A stretch of DNA of 20,677 nucleotides, taken from Epsilonproteobacteria bacterium UBA6211 (lineage in GTDB: Bacteria > Campylobacterota > Campylobacteria > Campylobacterales > Arcobacteraceae). The notes below the pieces were generated by a model. That model searched no databases. It had not been told where the DNA came from and saw nothing but the letters and a program-made list of their open reading frames with translations. Position numbers and translations under genes: made by a program. Below are positions 6,856 to 13,797 of the stretch, piece by piece (the stretch's first letter is position 1; the number at the start of each line of letters is the position of its first letter). The stretch covers positions 1 to 20,677 of the forward strand of contig DISL01000075.1 in the NCBI GenBank assembly GCA_002421845.1. Direction: 5' to 3'.

Positions 6856-7302
6856 TTCTTGATTACCATCCATAAACTCTTTGTATGACTTGAATACAAC
6901 ATAATAAACTGAAACAGAGATACCTGCAATAAAAAGTATAGTGGATAAAATAGAAAAAACAAAAATTAATACTAGAATACTAGCTACAAAACTCCAAATA
7001 GAAATACCAAAAAGTTTACTATATTTTGATTCATTCAACCATTTAATATATTCTCTACCATTTGTTGTGTCTTTATGTGAAGCAATAATAAAAGTACTAG
7101 TTGCATTAGAAACTAAACTAACAGTAAATAAAAAAATACATACTTGGACAAAAAAATTATCAATTAGGAAATTACTTCCTGAACCAATTAAAGCTAGAAA
7201 AAAACTCATAGATATTGCTGTTGATACACTATACACTAACAATTGATGTTCAGTAAAACTTTTATTTGATAACTTTTTATGTTTCAGTTCTTCTTCTGTC
7301 AT
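6853..7302 (-). CDS. Small multi-pass membrane protein (cassette gene 2)
   Basis: 149 aa from ATG 7302, which has AAGGA eight bases upstream. A longer TTG frame from 7341 exists, but it begins inside the stem of attC-like site 1. The N-terminal 20 residues are charged and hydrophilic (MTEEELKHKKLSNKSF). Two hydrophobic segments follow at about 22-42 and 47-73, then a polar stretch (ASHKDTTNGREYIKWLNESK), then two more at about 96-118 and 119-138, giving four predicted helices. The organisation is reminiscent of SLATT-like effector proteins, but I do not recognise the family. Function unknown. Confidence 0.7.
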   Translation of the reverse strand: MTEEELKHKKLSNKSFTEHQLLVYSVSTAISMSFFLALIGSGSNFLIDNFFVQVCIFLFTVSLVSNATSTFIIASHKDTTNGREYIKWLNESKYSKLFGISIWSFVASILVLIFVFSILSTILFIAGISVSVYYVVFKSYKEFMDGNQE

Positions 7303-7316
7303 TTTAGTGTCCTTAT

Positions 7317-7385
7317 CATAACGTTTGAACTGAGCAATCAAGAATCCGCTTAATGATTTTTGATTGGCTCCTCTGATTTATTAGC
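7317..7385 (-). other. attC-like recombination site 1
   Basis: This 69-bp imperfect palindrome follows the first HNH gene. On the minus strand R'' is GCTAATA (7385-7379) and R' is CGTTATG (7323-7317). L'' GAGCCAATCAA (7370-7360) pairs with L' TTGATTGCTC (7341-7332) with one extra C in L'', again the single extrahelical base expected in attC. The bases between R and L do not pair. The variable terminal loop is 18 nt. Confidence 0.75.
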
Positions 7386-7390
7386 TTTTT

Positions 7391-7912
7391 TTAGGCAATG
7401 TCTTTACCACTAGCATAACGCTGTATAAATTCAAGACCAGTATCGGTCACCCAATATGTAAAAGTCATTGGGAAATTCTTTTCAAATCCATTGCTTCCTT
7501 GAACAAGTAAACCCATTCCTTCAACTTTCTTGTCTTCGAAAAAACCATCTTTTACGGCATTAGCGACAAGGAGGTCACCAGCTGCACCAAGTACAAAAAC
7601 ACGTTCTCCAGATTTTGCTAGAACTTCAAAGAGTCTACGTTCAAACTCACCATATCTATTATTCAAAATACCAAGATTTTGTTTATACATTTTTACAGAG
7701 AGTCGGTCTATTTCTTTTTTTTGATCAAATCGCGTGTGGCAATTTGGGCACAAAGCTATTAAATTCTCAAAAGAGTTATCTTGAGTTTCTGCCCAAGGAA
7801 CTATATGTGCAATTTCTGTTGTTGTTGCACGGCACGTTGAAATAGCACATCGATGCCCTGCTTCGACAAGCACAGCACGTTTTATTGATGCGGGGATAGT
7901 GTCTCGACTCAT
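7391..7912 (-). CDS. HNH endonuclease-domain protein (cassette gene 1)
   Basis: 173 aa. The N-terminal 65 residues are a compact HNH domain: Cys22 and Cys27, His36 in EIAHIVPW, then FENLIALCPNCHTRFD with Cys55, Cys58 and His59. These give two zinc cysteine pairs and the catalytic-type histidines. The remaining 100 residues are unrecognised; the end (TFTYWVTDTGLEFIQRY) could be a small winged-helix-like fold. The ATG at 7912 has AAAAGGAAAG upstream, about 27 nt from a GTTAGTT core site at 7940-7934, where the cassette is inferred to begin. It shares the nuclease fold but no evident full-length similarity with the other HNH cassette gene. Confidence 0.82.
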   Translation of the reverse strand: MSRDTIPASIKRAVLVEAGHRCAISTCRATTTEIAHIVPWAETQDNSFENLIALCPNCHTRFDQKKEIDRLSVKMYKQNLGILNNRYGEFERRLFEVLAKSGERVFVLGAAGDLLVANAVKDGFFEDKKVEGMGLLVQGSNGFEKNFPMTFTYWVTDTGLEFIQRYASGKDIA

Positions 7913-7933
7913 ATATATACTTTCCTTTTCAAT

Positions 7934-7952
7934 AACTAACTATTTATTAGTT
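7934..7952. repeat. Core-site and inverted repeat upstream of the first cassette gene
   Basis: AACTAA (7934-7939) and TTAGTT (7947-7952) are inverted. On the minus strand GTTAGTT (7940-7934) fits the GTTRRRY-type core at five or six positions and partly complements R'' of site 1 (GCTAATA). It may be the right end of an attI or of a decayed attC. I cannot define its left half. Confidence 0.35.
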
Positions 7953-8170
7953 GTACATTGTATATAAACTACCCTTAAAATTACTTAATATCTTATCATT
8001 TAAAATGTTATGATATTAAATATAGCATAACTCCTAAAGTACACCATTTTAAGATGAAAATATTACATATTGCAATATTATTCATAAAAAATCTGATTTT
8101 TCTATACAATTCTTAGGTTAGATTATTAGGATATATTCTTAATAACTTATCAAAATGTTAAATATATTTG
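7953..8170. other. AT-rich intergenic stretch without a gene
   Basis: This divergent spacer between the minus-strand cassette block and the plus-strand ATPase gene is very AT-rich. It contains an inverted repeat, TATCAT (7994-7999) with ATGATA (8010-8015). It also has a 13-base word (8006-8018; TAATATCATAACA on the minus strand) that recurs exactly at 6843-6855 in the degenerate attC-like site 2. I see no coding frame or integrase fragment. Confidence 0.5.
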
Positions 8171-8188
8171 GTATCCAAAAACAGATAC
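8171..8188. promoter_or_regulatory. Operator-like dyad, upstream copy
   Basis: GTATCCAAAAACAGATAC is a dyad of GTATC and GATAC arms around eight bases. It ends eight bases upstream of the -35 element of the ATPase promoter. A near-identical copy lies exactly 60 bp downstream. The pairing suggests binding by one dimeric regulator, possibly with looping, which is inference. Confidence 0.6.
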
Positions 8189-8196
8189 TTATAGTA

Positions 8197-8226
8197 TTGA
8201 CTTTCGTATGAGTTATTCGCTATACT
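8197..8226 (+). promoter_or_regulatory. Sigma70-like promoter of the ATPase gene
   Basis: TTGACT (8197-8202), an 18-base spacer and TATACT (8221-8226) give a good vegetative promoter match. Transcription would start near 8233, inside the downstream operator-like dyad. The arrangement suggests repression. Confidence 0.6.
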
Positions 8227-8230
8227 ATTA

Positions 8231-8248
8231 GTATCTAAAAACAAATAC
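8231..8248. promoter_or_regulatory. Operator-like dyad, downstream copy
   Basis: GTATCTAAAAACAAATAC matches the upstream copy at 16 of 18 positions. It covers the expected transcription start and lies just before the ribosome site (AAAAAGG, 8250-8256). Confidence 0.6.
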
Positions 8249-8263
8249 CAAAAAGGATTTATT

Positions 8264-9349
8264 ATGAGTTCACCTTTCCCGTATGATAGACTTCCAACAC
8301 AAGATGAATTTTTTGGAAGAGTAGCTGAGTTTGAAAAGCTATCTCAAACAGTAAAATATTCAAACAATCTTCTTATCTATTCAAAAAGAAGAATGGGAAA
8401 AAGCTCTTTGATAAAAACATTTTTTGAACAAAATAGCAAAGAATATTTGACTATTTATGTGGATATATTTGATATTACTTCCAAAGAAGATTTTGCACAC
8501 AAGCTTCTCAAAGCCCTTGCCAATGCAGGTAAATTTGACCTCAAAACAACTATCAAAAATCTAACTTCACTTTTCAAAAGGGTAAGAGTAGAGCCAACCA
8601 TAGATACGAATACTTTGGAATATTCTATCAAGCCAATCATAGCGACACTTTCGTTTGAAGAAATGATGGAGGATTTTTTTCATTCTTTAAATGAACTATC
8701 CAAAACAAATAAAATTATAGTTGCCATAGATGAATTTCAACAAATTGCTAGTATTACAGATGTAAAACTAGATGCGATGATGAGAACATATATACAAGAA
8801 AGACAAAATATATCATATGTATTTTTGGGTTCAAAAAGACATCTTTTAACTTCTCTTTTTGAGTACAAATCACCTTTATATGAACTTGCGACTCCTATGC
8901 TTTTGGAGCCTTTAGACATAGATGCTATTTATGAATACTCAAAAAAACATCTTAAAGTATCTTATGACATAGTAGAGTATATCTATGCCATAAGTGATGG
9001 GGAAACGAAAATGATACAAAATATCTTACATCTTATGTACCTACAAAAAGAAAAAGAGATTTCAAAAAATATGGTTGATGATGCCCTACAAGAGATAATA
9101 AATAGCAAAGATGGAAGTTACAAATTGCTTTTTGATACGCTAGGGAACAATCAAAAAATAGCCCTTAAGATTGTAGGTATCTACAAAAAAGGCTTTTTTG
9201 CAAATACCATATTGCAAGAATACAATATCAAAAAACAAACCCTACAATCTTCAGTTGATGCCCTTTTTGCCAAAGAACTCATTGATAAAGAAGATGATAG
9301 ATATTTTATTCCTGATAGAACTTTTGAGCTTTGGGTTGAGAGACTGTAG
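8264..9349 (+). CDS. AAA+/archaeal-type ATPase with C-terminal winged-helix-like region
   Basis: 361 aa. The Walker A is YSKRRMGKSSL (39-49), the form seen in the archaeal-ATPase/STAND-related group. The Walker B is IIVAIDEF (151-158; Asp156, Glu157), and a sensor-like YVFLGSKRH lies at 185-193. Residues 1-30 carry the FFGRVAEFEKL box that often opens this family. The C-terminal 60-70 residues (KKGFFANTILQEYNIKKQTLQSS onward, in part) read like a winged helix. It is probably a cytoplasmic DNA- or signal-responsive ATPase; the partner is unknown. It is monocistronic, with paired operator-like sequences around its promoter. Its nearest neighbours are mobile-type genes. Confidence 0.83.
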   Translation: MSSPFPYDRLPTQDEFFGRVAEFEKLSQTVKYSNNLLIYSKRRMGKSSLIKTFFEQNSKEYLTIYVDIFDITSKEDFAHKLLKALANAGKFDLKTTIKNLTSLFKRVRVEPTIDTNTLEYSIKPIIATLSFEEMMEDFFHSLNELSKTNKIIVAIDEFQQIASITDVKLDAMMRTYIQERQNISYVFLGSKRHLLTSLFEYKSPLYELATPMLLEPLDIDAIYEYSKKHLKVSYDIVEYIYAISDGETKMIQNILHLMYLQKEKEISKNMVDDALQEIINSKDGSYKLLFDTLGNNQKIALKIVGIYKKGFFANTILQEYNIKKQTLQSSVDALFAKELIDKEDDRYFIPDRTFELWVERL

Positions 9350-9371
9350 GGAGTCAGAAGTACACAAAAGC

Positions 9372-9451
9372 AATATTAGCTTTAAGTCACAATAGATAAT
9401 ATATTAGCTATAATAAACAAAATAAACACTTAAGAGCTAATATGTTATCTA
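9372..9451. promoter_or_regulatory. hipBA promoter-operator region
   Basis: TAGATAATATATTAGCT (9393-9409) and AGCTAATATGTTATCTA (9435-9451) are complementary at 16 of 17 positions. The left arm overlaps the upstream edge of a -10 element TATAAT (9409-9414), and the right arm contains the hipB start codon (9442). A third half-site, AATATTAGCT, lies at 9372-9381. The -35 is weak (GTCACA, 9386-9391, 17-bp spacing). This fits autorepression by the HipB-HipA complex, as known for the family. Confidence 0.65.
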
Positions 9452-9756
9452 TAAATATTTCAACACCATTTTCTATAATGAATCAACTAAAAGATAAATA
9501 CAAGCAACGCAGACTTGCTTTGGACTTAACTCAAGAGGGGTTGAGTAGTAAAAGTGGGGTAAGTCTAGGGAGTATCAAGAGATTTGAATCTACTGGACAT
9601 ATTTCACTTGATTCTCTTTTAAAAATCTCTTTGGTGCTTGATTGTTTGGATGATTTTCAGCTTATTGCAAATCCAAAACAAAAACCAATATTTTCGCTAG
9701 ATGATATTTTAAAACCAGATAAAAAACAAGTCAAAAAAAGAGGGAGTATCAAATGA
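9442..9756 (+). CDS. hipB: HipB-like XRE-family antitoxin/repressor
   Basis: 104 aa. A helix-turn-helix of the XRE type spans about residues 18-72 (KYKQRRLALDLTQEGLSSKS, then GVSLGSIKRFES). The basic tail ends KKQVKKRGSIK. I keep ATG 9442 because TAAGAG (9431-9436) is a usable ribosome site; the alternative ATG at 9478 (MNQLKDKY) has none but would give a more typical HipB N-terminus. The stop overlaps the start of hipA by four bases (ATGA), the classic coupling of an antitoxin-toxin pair. It is likely a DNA-binding repressor of its own operon and the HipA neutraliser. Confidence 0.85.
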   Translation: MLSINISTPFSIMNQLKDKYKQRRLALDLTQEGLSSKSGVSLGSIKRFESTGHISLDSLLKISLVLDCLDDFQLIANPKQKPIFSLDDILKPDKKQVKKRGSIK

Positions 9757-10964
9757 GTACAAAAAGTGTAAATGTTTACTTCAATACTATATCTACTAAG
9801 CTTTTAGTAGGTAAGCTTGTTTATAAAGATAAAACTATATATTTTGAGTATGATAAAAGTTTTTTACAAAAGGGGATTGAACTATCACCTTATAAATTAC
9901 CTCTAAAATCTGGAGTACATATCTGTGATGATAGAGTTTTTGATGGATTATTTGGGGTTTTTGCCGATAGCTTACCAGATGGTTGGGGGAAATTGCTAAT
10001 AGATAGACACTTGATGTCACAAGGTGTTAATTTTTATGATATTACGCCACTTGATAGATTGATGCTTATAGGTCATTTTGGAGTAGGAGCGTTGAGCTAT
10101 GAGCCTATACAAGAAACCATGTTTCCACCCCATCAACAAATCATTCTTGATACTTTGGCACAATCATCCCAAGAGATTCTAAAAGGGACAAGTGCTTCAA
10201 TGATAGATACACTTATAGCAATAGGTGGCTCAAGTGCAGGTGCAAGACCAAAAGCCATGATACAACTCAATTCAAATCTTGATATTATACACGGAGCACA
10301 AAAACTTCAAGAAGGCTACGAACACTATATGGTCAAATTCCCAAGCATAACAGACCACACCCAAATAGGAAAATTAGAATATGTTTACTCTCAAATGGCA
10401 AAAGATTCAGGTATTGATATATGTGATACAAAGTTGCTTCATGGTGAAAAGAACTCATATTTTGCAATAAAAAGATTTGATAGAATTAATGATGAAAGGG
10501 TACATATACACTCTGTCGCAGGGCTTGTACATAGTGACTTTAGAGTTCCTAGCCTAGATTATGATGATTTGCTTACTTTGACTCTAAATCTAACAAAAGA
10601 TACAAATGAGCAACTGAAGATGTTTAAACTCTGTGTTTTCAACCTACTCACTCACAATAGAGATGACCATGCCAAAAACTTTTCTTTTATATTAGATAAC
10701 TCATATAATTGGAAACTAAGCCCAGCTTATGACTTGACATTTTCTTTTGGACCTGGTGGTGAACATAGCACTACTTATCTTGGGGTTGGAAAAAATCCAT
10801 CAATCAAAGAACTAGAAAAATTAGCACATAAACACTCCATTAAAAATGCTAATCAAATCATAGATGAAATCAAAAGTGTAGTATCAAATTTCAAAAACTA
10901 TGCAAATAATATAAATATGCCAAAAGATTTATCAGATGAAGTATTTAAAAGCTTTATTATATGA
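9753..10964 (+). CDS. hipA: HipA-like serine/threonine kinase toxin
   Basis: 403 aa, slightly shorter than E. coli HipA (440). Family hallmarks are all present: the flexible phosphorylation loop GGSSAGARPK (158-167), MVKFPS (193-198) and FAIKRFDR (237-244), the catalytic THNRDDHAKN (300-309) with Asp304, and the metal-binding SPAYDL (323-328) with Asp327. An N-terminal HipA_N-type subdomain occupies about 1-110. In E. coli, HipA phosphorylates glutamyl-tRNA synthetase and induces dormancy; the target here is unknown. No lesion is visible, so the kinase should be active. Confidence 0.9.
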   Translation: MSTKSVNVYFNTISTKLLVGKLVYKDKTIYFEYDKSFLQKGIELSPYKLPLKSGVHICDDRVFDGLFGVFADSLPDGWGKLLIDRHLMSQGVNFYDITPLDRLMLIGHFGVGALSYEPIQETMFPPHQQIILDTLAQSSQEILKGTSASMIDTLIAIGGSSAGARPKAMIQLNSNLDIIHGAQKLQEGYEHYMVKFPSITDHTQIGKLEYVYSQMAKDSGIDICDTKLLHGEKNSYFAIKRFDRINDERVHIHSVAGLVHSDFRVPSLDYDDLLTLTLNLTKDTNEQLKMFKLCVFNLLTHNRDDHAKNFSFILDNSYNWKLSPAYDLTFSFGPGGEHSTTYLGVGKNPSIKELEKLAHKHSIKNANQIIDEIKSVVSNFKNYANNINMPKDLSDEVFKSFII

Positions 10965-10969
10965 GTTAT

Positions 10970-10993
10970 AAAAAAAAGACGCCAAAAAGCACC
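10970..10993 (-). terminator. Candidate terminator on the minus strand, downstream of infA
   Basis: On the minus strand GGTGC (10993-10989) can pair with GCGTC (10982-10978), using two G-U pairs, around loop TTTTTG. Eight T residues follow (10977-10970). The stem is weak. It is positioned to end the long ribosomal transcript before it runs into hipA. Confidence 0.4.
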
Positions 10994-11027
10994 CAAATAA
11001 AGTATATAATAAGAGATTTGTAGGGGA

Positions 11028-11106
11028 TTCTAGGCGGAGTTTAAACTAAATTAATGAGTTTACAAGTAGTAAATGACGAAAATTTAGATTAAATTCCAAC
11101 GAAGAA
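11028..11106. repeat. 79-bp imperfect palindrome downstream of infA
   Basis: The left arm 11028-11052 and right arm 11081-11106 pair over most of their length, for example GTTTAAACTAAATT against AATTTAGATTAAAT. An inner hairpin TTTAC-AAGTA-GTAAA lies at 11059-11073. The element starts 24 bases after the infA stop on the minus strand. It has no T-tract of its own. It could be a structured 3' UTR or RNA, or a repetitive palindromic element. Confidence 0.65.
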
Positions 11107-11130
11107 AGTTCAAAAAGAATTATGCTACTA

Positions 11131-11349
11131 TTATTTGTAACGGTGAGTAATACGACCTTTATCTAGCGAATACGGAGTAATCTCAACCTTTACTTTATCA
11201 CCCGGTAGTATTTTGATATAATTCATTCTCATTTTACCGGATATATGACATAGTACTATGTGACCGTTATCAAGTCCTACTCTAAACATAGCATTTGGAA
11301 GAGCCTCTTTTACAACTCCGTCAATTACTATTACATCATCTTTTGCCAT
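11131..11349 (-). CDS. infA: Translation initiation factor IF-1
   Basis: 72 aa, the standard length. A single OB fold recognisable from MAKDDVIVIDGVVKEALPNA, HISGKMRMNYIKILPGDKV and the end KGRITHRYK. It binds the 30S A site during initiation. It is the last gene of the ribosomal block, 23 bases after map. The next gene in many bacteria would be rpmJ, which is absent here; the downstream neighbour is the convergent hipA. Confidence 0.97.
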   Translation of the reverse strand: MAKDDVIVIDGVVKEALPNAMFRVGLDNGHIVLCHISGKMRMNYIKILPGDKVKVEITPYSLDKGRITHRYK

Positions 11350-11372
11350 TTTAATTTATTCCTTTATCGATA

Positions 11373-12131
11373 TTAAATTTTTGTTAAAATTTGTGCTTTA
11401 CCGTTTACGATTGCAACCGTATGTTCATAGTGACTAGTTCTTAGACCATCACTAGATACAACAGACCATTTATCTTCTAAAATTACAGGTTCACCCTCTT
11501 TTTGACATATCATAGGTTCGATACAAAAAACCATACCGTTTTTTATTTTAGGACCTTGTTTTGGGTTCGGTGATTCCAAATAATTTGGAACTTCAGGGTC
11601 ACAATGTGGCTCTCTACCTATCCCATGACCGCAAAATCTAACCAAAGGTACATATCCACGACCTTTGATAAATCTCTCTATCAAATAAGATAACTCTTTA
11701 AATCTCATACCCTCTTTTATAACATCAATAGCATACATCAGAGCGTCATAAGAACAATCAATAAGCTTTTGATCTTCAGAAGATATTTTACCAATAGGCA
11801 TAGTTATAGCAGCATCACCGTACCAACCGTCTATCTCACTACCTATATCTATTCCTAAAATATCTCCGTCTTTTAAAACGGTGTTATTTGGAATACCGTG
11901 AATAACAACCTCATTGAGTGATGTACAAATAGCATTTGGAAATCCATATAAACCTTTAAATGCAGGTCTTGCACCTAAGCTTAATAGATAATCCTCACCC
12001 ATTTTGTCAACATCAAGAAGTGTCATACCTGCTTTTACGTTTGATTTTAAATAATCCAAAGTCTTCGCCACTGCAAGACCTGCAGTGTGAAGCTTTTGTA
12101 TGTCGCTAGACTTTCTAATAGGAATAGCCAA
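11373..12131 (-). CDS. map: Methionine aminopeptidase, type I
   Basis: 252 aa. It removes the initiator Met from nascent proteins at the ribosome. All metal ligands of the pita-bread fold are seen: Asp95 (GIDIG), Asp106 (WYGDAA), His169 (GHGIG), Glu205 (CIEPM) and Glu236 (YEHTVA), with His78 (VIHGI) near the active site. There is no N-terminal zinc-finger extension, so it is type Ia. It starts two bases after the secY stop, a common pairing of secY and map. Confidence 0.97.
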   Translation of the reverse strand: MAIPIRKSSDIQKLHTAGLAVAKTLDYLKSNVKAGMTLLDVDKMGEDYLLSLGARPAFKGLYGFPNAICTSLNEVVIHGIPNNTVLKDGDILGIDIGSEIDGWYGDAAITMPIGKISSEDQKLIDCSYDALMYAIDVIKEGMRFKELSYLIERFIKGRGYVPLVRFCGHGIGREPHCDPEVPNYLESPNPKQGPKIKNGMVFCIEPMICQKEGEPVILEDKWSVVSSDGLRTSHYEHTVAIVNGKAQILTKI

Positions 12132-12133
12132 GA

Positions 12134-13396
12134 TTATAACCTTGTAGCACTTAATGTGTCATATTTATTCATATACTGTTGAGCTTCTATTTTTCTCATA
12201 GTATCGATGGCAACTTGTACTACGATAAGTACGGCAACACCACCAAAATAAAATGGAACACCCATAGCTTTTACTATCAAATAAGGAACCGTAGAAACAA
12301 GACCCATATAAATAGCACCCGTAAAAGTCAATCTACTTGCAACTTCATTTAAGAACGATGCAGTACTTTCACCAGGTCTTACACCAGGGATAAATCCACC
12401 TTGACGTTTCAAGTTTTCAGATATATCTTTTGCGTTAAAAGTAATTGAAGCATAGAAAAATGCAAAAAAGACCACAAAGAAAAACATCAATACATTAAAC
12501 ATATAACCGTTTGGATTCAATAAATCCGCTATCATAACTATATATTCGTTTTGACTACTTTGTAAAACAGTAGCAGGGAACATCAATATAGCACTTGCAA
12601 AAATAGCAGGAATTACACCGCTTAGGTTTACTTTGATTGGAATATAGTTCATAATTCTTTTGTGTTGGTTTTGCATAACAACTTTTCTTGAATATGAAAC
12701 AGGTACTCTTCTCTCACCCAATTCAACATAGATAATAACACCTACGGTTGCAAGGATAATTAAAAGAATTCCGATAACTACAAAGAAACTCATTTGACCG
12801 TTGTTTACAAGCTCTACAGTTCCACCTATTGCACTAGGAATAGCCGAAACGATACCTGCAAAAATAATCAAACTGATACCGTTACCGATACCTTTTTGTG
12901 TTATTTGCTCACCAATCCACATCAATAACATAGTACCGCCAAGCATTGAAATAGATGCTATCATAACAAACGTACCCATATCTATACTTATCGCACTAGC
13001 TCCATTGCTTCCTGTTAGAGAATTTAATCCCATAGAAACACCAACAGCCTGAACTAAAGTGATAAAAATAGTAGTATATCTGATTATTTGCATATATTTT
13101 TGCATTCCGTCACGCTCTTTTTTAAGTTTACCTAGAGCCGGGAAAGTTGCAGCAAGAAGTTCCATGATAATAGATGCCGTAATATAAGGCATAATACCTA
13201 GTGATATAATACTTAGTCTTTCAACAGCATTACCACTGAACATATTAATAAGTCCTAGAGCATTTTGAGCATTTGAGTCAAAAAACTCTTTTACTACATC
13301 AATGTTAACGCCAGGCACTGGCACGTATGCCAACAGCCTGTACATCAAAATAAAACCTAGTGTTATGAGAATTTTATTTACTAAAGTATTACTCAT
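12134..13396 (-). CDS. secY: Preprotein translocase subunit SecY
   Basis: 420 aa, ten predicted transmembrane helices. This is the protein-conducting channel of the inner membrane. Family-typical stretches are visible: YRLLAYVPVPGVN near the N-terminus, GEQITQKGIGNGISLIIFAG, the ribosome-facing loop around ELGERRVPV, GFIPGVRPGE, and the C-terminal IEAQQYMNKYD. It sits in the standard place after rplO, two bases from it. Confidence 0.97.
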   Translation of the reverse strand: MSNTLVNKILITLGFILMYRLLAYVPVPGVNIDVVKEFFDSNAQNALGLINMFSGNAVERLSIISLGIMPYITASIIMELLAATFPALGKLKKERDGMQKYMQIIRYTTIFITLVQAVGVSMGLNSLTGSNGASAISIDMGTFVMIASISMLGGTMLLMWIGEQITQKGIGNGISLIIFAGIVSAIPSAIGGTVELVNNGQMSFFVVIGILLIILATVGVIIYVELGERRVPVSYSRKVVMQNQHKRIMNYIPIKVNLSGVIPAIFASAILMFPATVLQSSQNEYIVMIADLLNPNGYMFNVLMFFFVVFFAFFYASITFNAKDISENLKRQGGFIPGVRPGESTASFLNEVASRLTFTGAIYMGLVSTVPYLIVKAMGVPFYFGGVAVLIVVQVAIDTMRKIEAQQYMNKYDTLSATRL

Positions 13397-13398
13397 AA

Positions 13399-13794
13399 TT
13401 AGTTTCCAGAAGTAGTTATATTTTCGTCTTTTATTTTACTCACTAAATTTTTTGCGTTTTTTCCGATTAACTTAACTCTTGTTACAGACTTAGAAAGTTT
13501 GTAAACAGAAGCTATACTAGCTATAGTAATCTCTTCTAAAGAAGCGATTGAAGCTATTTTGTCAACATTTAAACTAAGAGGTTTTTCTACTCTTGAAGTA
13601 AAACCAACTTTTGGAAGTCTTCTATGGATTGGTTGTTGCCCACCCTCGAAACCTCTTTTTTCGTTGTATCCGCCTCTAGCTCTTTGACCTTTGTGACCTT
13701 TACCGGCAGTTTTACCTGTACCGCTTCCTTGACCACGACCGATTCTTTTTCTGTTTTTAGTACTTCCAACAGCTGGTTGTAAATTTTCTAACAT
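13399..13794 (-). CDS. rplO: 50S ribosomal protein L15
   Basis: 131 aa, a little shorter than E. coli L15 (144). The glycine- and basic-rich N-terminal extension (RKRIGRGQGSGTGKTAGKG) that threads into 23S rRNA is clear, followed by RRLPKVGF. It starts three bases after rpsE ends; the L30 gene (rpmD) that usually separates S5 from L15 is missing, as I recall for Campylobacterota. Confidence 0.96.
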   Translation of the reverse strand: MLENLQPAVGSTKNRKRIGRGQGSGTGKTAGKGHKGQRARGGYNEKRGFEGGQQPIHRRLPKVGFTSRVEKPLSLNVDKIASIASLEEITIASIASVYKLSKSVTRVKLIGKNAKNLVSKIKDENITTSGN

Positions 13795-13797
13795 TGC

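Noticed and set aside
5343..7912. A conventional four-gene operon with ordinary spacers.
   Set aside because: The spacers are themselves related palindromes, and in two cases the cassette 5' bases exactly complement the cassette's own R'' box. A plain operon does not explain this.
9753..10964. HipA as a decayed toxin.
   Set aside because: All catalytic and phosphorylation-loop motifs are intact and the length is near the family norm.
11038..11047. The palindrome AGTTTAAACT as an independent operator.
   Set aside because: It is part of the left arm of the larger 79-bp palindrome and needs no separate explanation.
12801..13052. Plus-strand open frame of 83 codons inside secY.
   Set aside because: It is an antisense shadow of a well-conserved gene, with no recognisable domain. 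The same applies to the other antisense frames across the ribosomal block.
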